A stretch of 7,602 bases of DNA from positions 1 to 7,602 of the forward strand of contig JAUVVP010000071.1 in NCBI GenBank assembly GCA_030604585.1, written 5' to 3'. Of this stretch, positions 6,415-7,602 are shown one piece after another. The notes beneath the pieces were generated by a model. It worked only from the letters and a program-made list of their open reading frames with translations. It did no database searches and was not told the origin of the DNA. The DNA comes from Planctomycetota bacterium (GTDB lineage Bacteria > Planctomycetota > Brocadiia > SM23-32). Both the position numbers and the translations under genes were made by a program. Every line of letters starts with the position of its first letter. Positions within the stretch are counted from its first letter, which is position 1.

Positions 6415-7179
6415 TCAGGCGGACAGGTAGCCGGCCTTCTGAAGGATATCCCTGACCGACAGGCTCGCCGGCGAGTCCTCGGGCAGCTCCAGCAGCGACC
6501 TGCCCTCCCAGTCGAACCGCTCGACGTCCTCATCGGGTTCGATGCGGCCCAGGTACTTCGCCCCGTCCAGCTCGCCGAGCTTCTCCTCGGCCGGCTCGGA
6601 GAAGCGGTGATTGCCGACCAGGTAGAGGTTCCTGTAGGTGACGCCGATGGTCTCGGCGATCTCGCTCAGGCGCCGGGCGTTGCGCAGCGCCTTGGCGGAG
6701 GGATCAATGAGCACGAAGACGTCGTCCACCTCGCGGACGATGCGTCGGTTGACGTGCTCCAGCCCGGCCGGCGAGTCCACCACGGCGTAGGCATAGTCCC
6801 GCGCCAGCGAGGGCAGCACGCTCTGGAGGATGTTGTTGGCAGCGCAGTAGCAGCCCCGCGTCCACTTCACCCCGAGCGTTATCATGTCGAAGCGCGGCGA
6901 CTCGTAGAGGCAGGAGAGGTTGAGCAGATATTCGATCTTCTCGGCCAGGGGCATCGAGCCGAGCTCCTTGTAGCCGTCGGGCTTCTGCAGCTTGTAGAGC
7001 ACGTCCGAGATGGTGTTGACGTCCTCTGCGGCCAGGTCAACGCCCAGCAGCTGGGCCAGGCTCTGGTCGGGGTCGGCGTCTATCAGGAGCGGCGGGGACT
7101 TCAGGTGGCGCACCGCCAGCGCCGCGAAGGTGCTCTTCCCGACGCCGCCGCGCCCCGTGGAAACGATCGTTTTGGCCAT
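6415..7179 (-). CDS. CooC-type ATPase (nickel insertion into CO dehydrogenase), SIMIBI P-loop family
   Basis: This 254-residue protein matches CooC/AcsF ATPases, which hand nickel to the active-site cluster of carbon monoxide dehydrogenase. The deviant Walker A is GRGGVGKST (9-17), DADPDQSLAQLLG (34-46) is the switch I region, and VVDSPAGLEHVNRR (133-146) holds the Walker B aspartate D135. GCYCAANN (109-116) supplies the C110-x-C112 pair that binds metal at the dimer interface in studied CooC proteins. The usual signature lysine of the KGG motif is replaced by R10. The ATG at 7179 begins directly before the first strand. A purine stretch upstream is weak (GGA about 12 nt away). No CO dehydrogenase gene is visible. 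A maturation role for another nickel or metal enzyme remains possible. Confidence 0.88.
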   Translation of the reverse strand: MAKTIVSTGRGGVGKSTFAALAVRHLKSPPLLIDADPDQSLAQLLGVDLAAEDVNTISDVLYKLQKPDGYKELGSMPLAEKIEYLLNLSCLYESPRFDMITLGVKWTRGCYCAANNILQSVLPSLARDYAYAVVDSPAGLEHVNRRIVREVDDVFVLIDPSAKALRNARRLSEIAETIGVTYRNLYLVGNHRFSEPAEEKLGELDGAKYLGRIEPDEDVERFDWEGRSLLELPEDSPASLSVRDILQKAGYLSA

Positions 7180-7230
7180 TGTGCTGTCCGTTTGCTGATG
7201 GATAGGGTTGGCGCAGGACCCGAACCATCC

Positions 7231-7259
7231 ATTCTACCCGTCGCGCTCTCGGCGGCCAA
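7231..7259 (-). promoter_or_regulatory. Likely sigma-70 promoter of the CooC-like gene
   Basis: On the minus strand, TTGGCC (7254-7259) and TAGAAT (7231-7236) are separated by exactly 17 bp. The -10 box matches the consensus at five of six positions. Transcription would begin near 7224, giving a leader of about 45 nt, so the gene need not depend on the partial gene at the right edge. Confidence 0.45.
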
Positions 7260-7328
7260 GTGCGCGGCGGCACCCGCCTGGGGGTGGTCACTTCAGGAAC
7301 GGCGGAGCCTTCAGCGGTCGCCGAGCTA

Positions 7329-7391
7329 CGGGCAGCCGGCCAGGCGGTCCTCGACGCCGGCGCGGCGGGAGGCCCCGCGGACGCGTTCGCC
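7329..7391 (-). repeat. 63-bp direct repeat, copy 1: detached gene tail
   Basis: This copy matches 7540-7602 at 56 of 63 positions with a constant offset of 211 bp, and 7329-7369 is identical to 7540-7580. On the minus strand it reads as the same protein end (RRAGVEDRLAGCP), and it meets its own TAG stop at 7326-7328. The frame upstream of it runs into the palindromic repeat at 7401-7512, so it is probably a duplicated remnant with no gene of its own. It could instead be the original tail, displaced by later events. Confidence 0.75.
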
Positions 7392-7400
7392 CTCCCCGAT

Positions 7401-7512
7401 GTCATCCTGAGGCGCGTTAGCTGTGGCGCCGAAGGATCTATTCGTTCGCTGACGCGGAGCATTATGCGCACAGACAGGTCCCTCGTCCCGCCCTCGCGGG
7501 ACTCGGGATGAC
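7401..7512. repeat. Palindromic element made of two inverted units
   Basis: The left unit 7401-7438 begins GTCATCCTGAG and ends CGAAGGATC. The right unit, read in reverse complement from 7512 to 7477, begins GTCATCCCGAG and ends CGAGGGACC. Each unit has its own hairpin: GGCGC/GCGCC (7411-7415 with 7426-7430) on the left, and GTCCCGC/GCGGGAC with a CCTC loop (7485-7502) on the right. The unit ends are conserved while the hairpins differ, which suggests a family of mobile or dispersed elements. No transposase is present. Confidence 0.65.
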
Positions 7513-7533
7513 TGTCGGTGGGGACGCGTGGTA

Positions 7534-7602
7534 TCAGCCCGGGCAGCCGGCCAGGCGGTCCTCGACGCCGGCGCGGCGGGCGGCTTTCCTGACGCGCTCG
7601 CC
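7534..7602 (-). CDS. C-terminal end of an unidentified protein (rest outside window)
   Basis: On the minus strand the last 22 codons end at a TGA (7534-7536). The tail contains VRKAARRAGVEDRLAGCPG. I believe it is coding because the near-copy at 7329-7391 keeps the same amino acids while two of its codons differ silently (AGG/CGC and GAG/GAA), and because both copies reach a stop within one codon of each other. I do not recognise the family from so short a piece. It lies upstream of the CooC-like gene on the same strand, 355 bp away. Confidence 0.45.
   Translation of the reverse strand, partial: GERVRKAARRAGVEDRLAGCPG

Noticed and set aside
6279..6455. Small plus-strand frame of 58 codons starting at GTG after a GGAGGA sequence
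   Set aside because: The good ribosome-binding match is part of the long hairpin, the frame overlaps the end of the CooC-like gene, and the peptide is rich in P, G, R and T without any recognisable pattern. Not called as a gene.
5259..6455. 398-codon plus-strand frame covering the DUF72 gene
   Set aside because: It is a shadow in another frame of a clear DUF72 gene; its translation is low-complexity A/R/G/P with no family motif.
1..7602. CRISPR array, tRNA, rRNA, phage or known riboswitch signals
   Set aside because: No regularly spaced repeats, cloverleaf, rRNA-like stretch, phage gene or conserved riboswitch core was found on reading both strands.

Overview
The window is GC-rich DNA, probably from an anaerobic or facultative bacterium. 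The gene mix is a GH42 beta-galactosidase, a formylglycine-type sulfatase, an NDP-sugar epimerase/dehydratase, DUF192 and DUF72 proteins, and a CooC-type nickel-insertion ATPase. Together with the spacers full of small palindromic repeats, it resembles uncultured PVC-superphylum or similar glycan-degrading bacteria (Planctomycetota, Lentisphaerota and relatives). This assignment is inferred from gene content and style; there is no rRNA or marker gene here to fix it.

Layout. 1-917 (+): C-terminal 304 residues of a GH42 beta-galactosidase, followed after 71 bp by a complete extended-SDR nucleotide-sugar epimerase/dehydratase (989-1978, +). 1979-2567: a 589-bp gene-free stretch packed with hairpins, a 57-bp direct repeat, an inverted repeat pair and a perfect 25-bp tandem repeat. 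2568-3668 (-): an exported DUF192 protein with an unusual duplicated N-terminal part. 3669-3868: a spacer with a composite inverted repeat. 3869-5242 (-): a sulfatase. 5243-5454: a divergent spacer with a strong inverted repeat and a palindrome. 5455-6204 (+): a DUF72/YecE-family protein. 6205-6414: a convergent spacer with an 18-bp hairpin. 6415-7179 (-): a CooC-like ATPase with its own plausible promoter. 7180-7602: mostly non-coding, with a palindromic repeat and a duplicated gene tail; the right edge holds the last 22 codons of a minus-strand gene.

How the genes may work together. The beta-galactosidase and the sulfatase fit breakdown of sulfated or galactose-containing glycans, and the epimerase could act on the sugars or on nucleotide sugars. 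They are not one operon, because the strands alternate. The CooC-like ATPase points to a nickel enzyme of the carbon monoxide dehydrogenase family elsewhere in the genome. I see no phage, CRISPR, transposase, tRNA or rRNA signal. No clearly new multi-gene system is evident. The most noteworthy items are the signature-lysine substitution in the CooC-like ATPase, the internally duplicated DUF192 protein, the repeat elements, and the duplicated gene tail at the right end.
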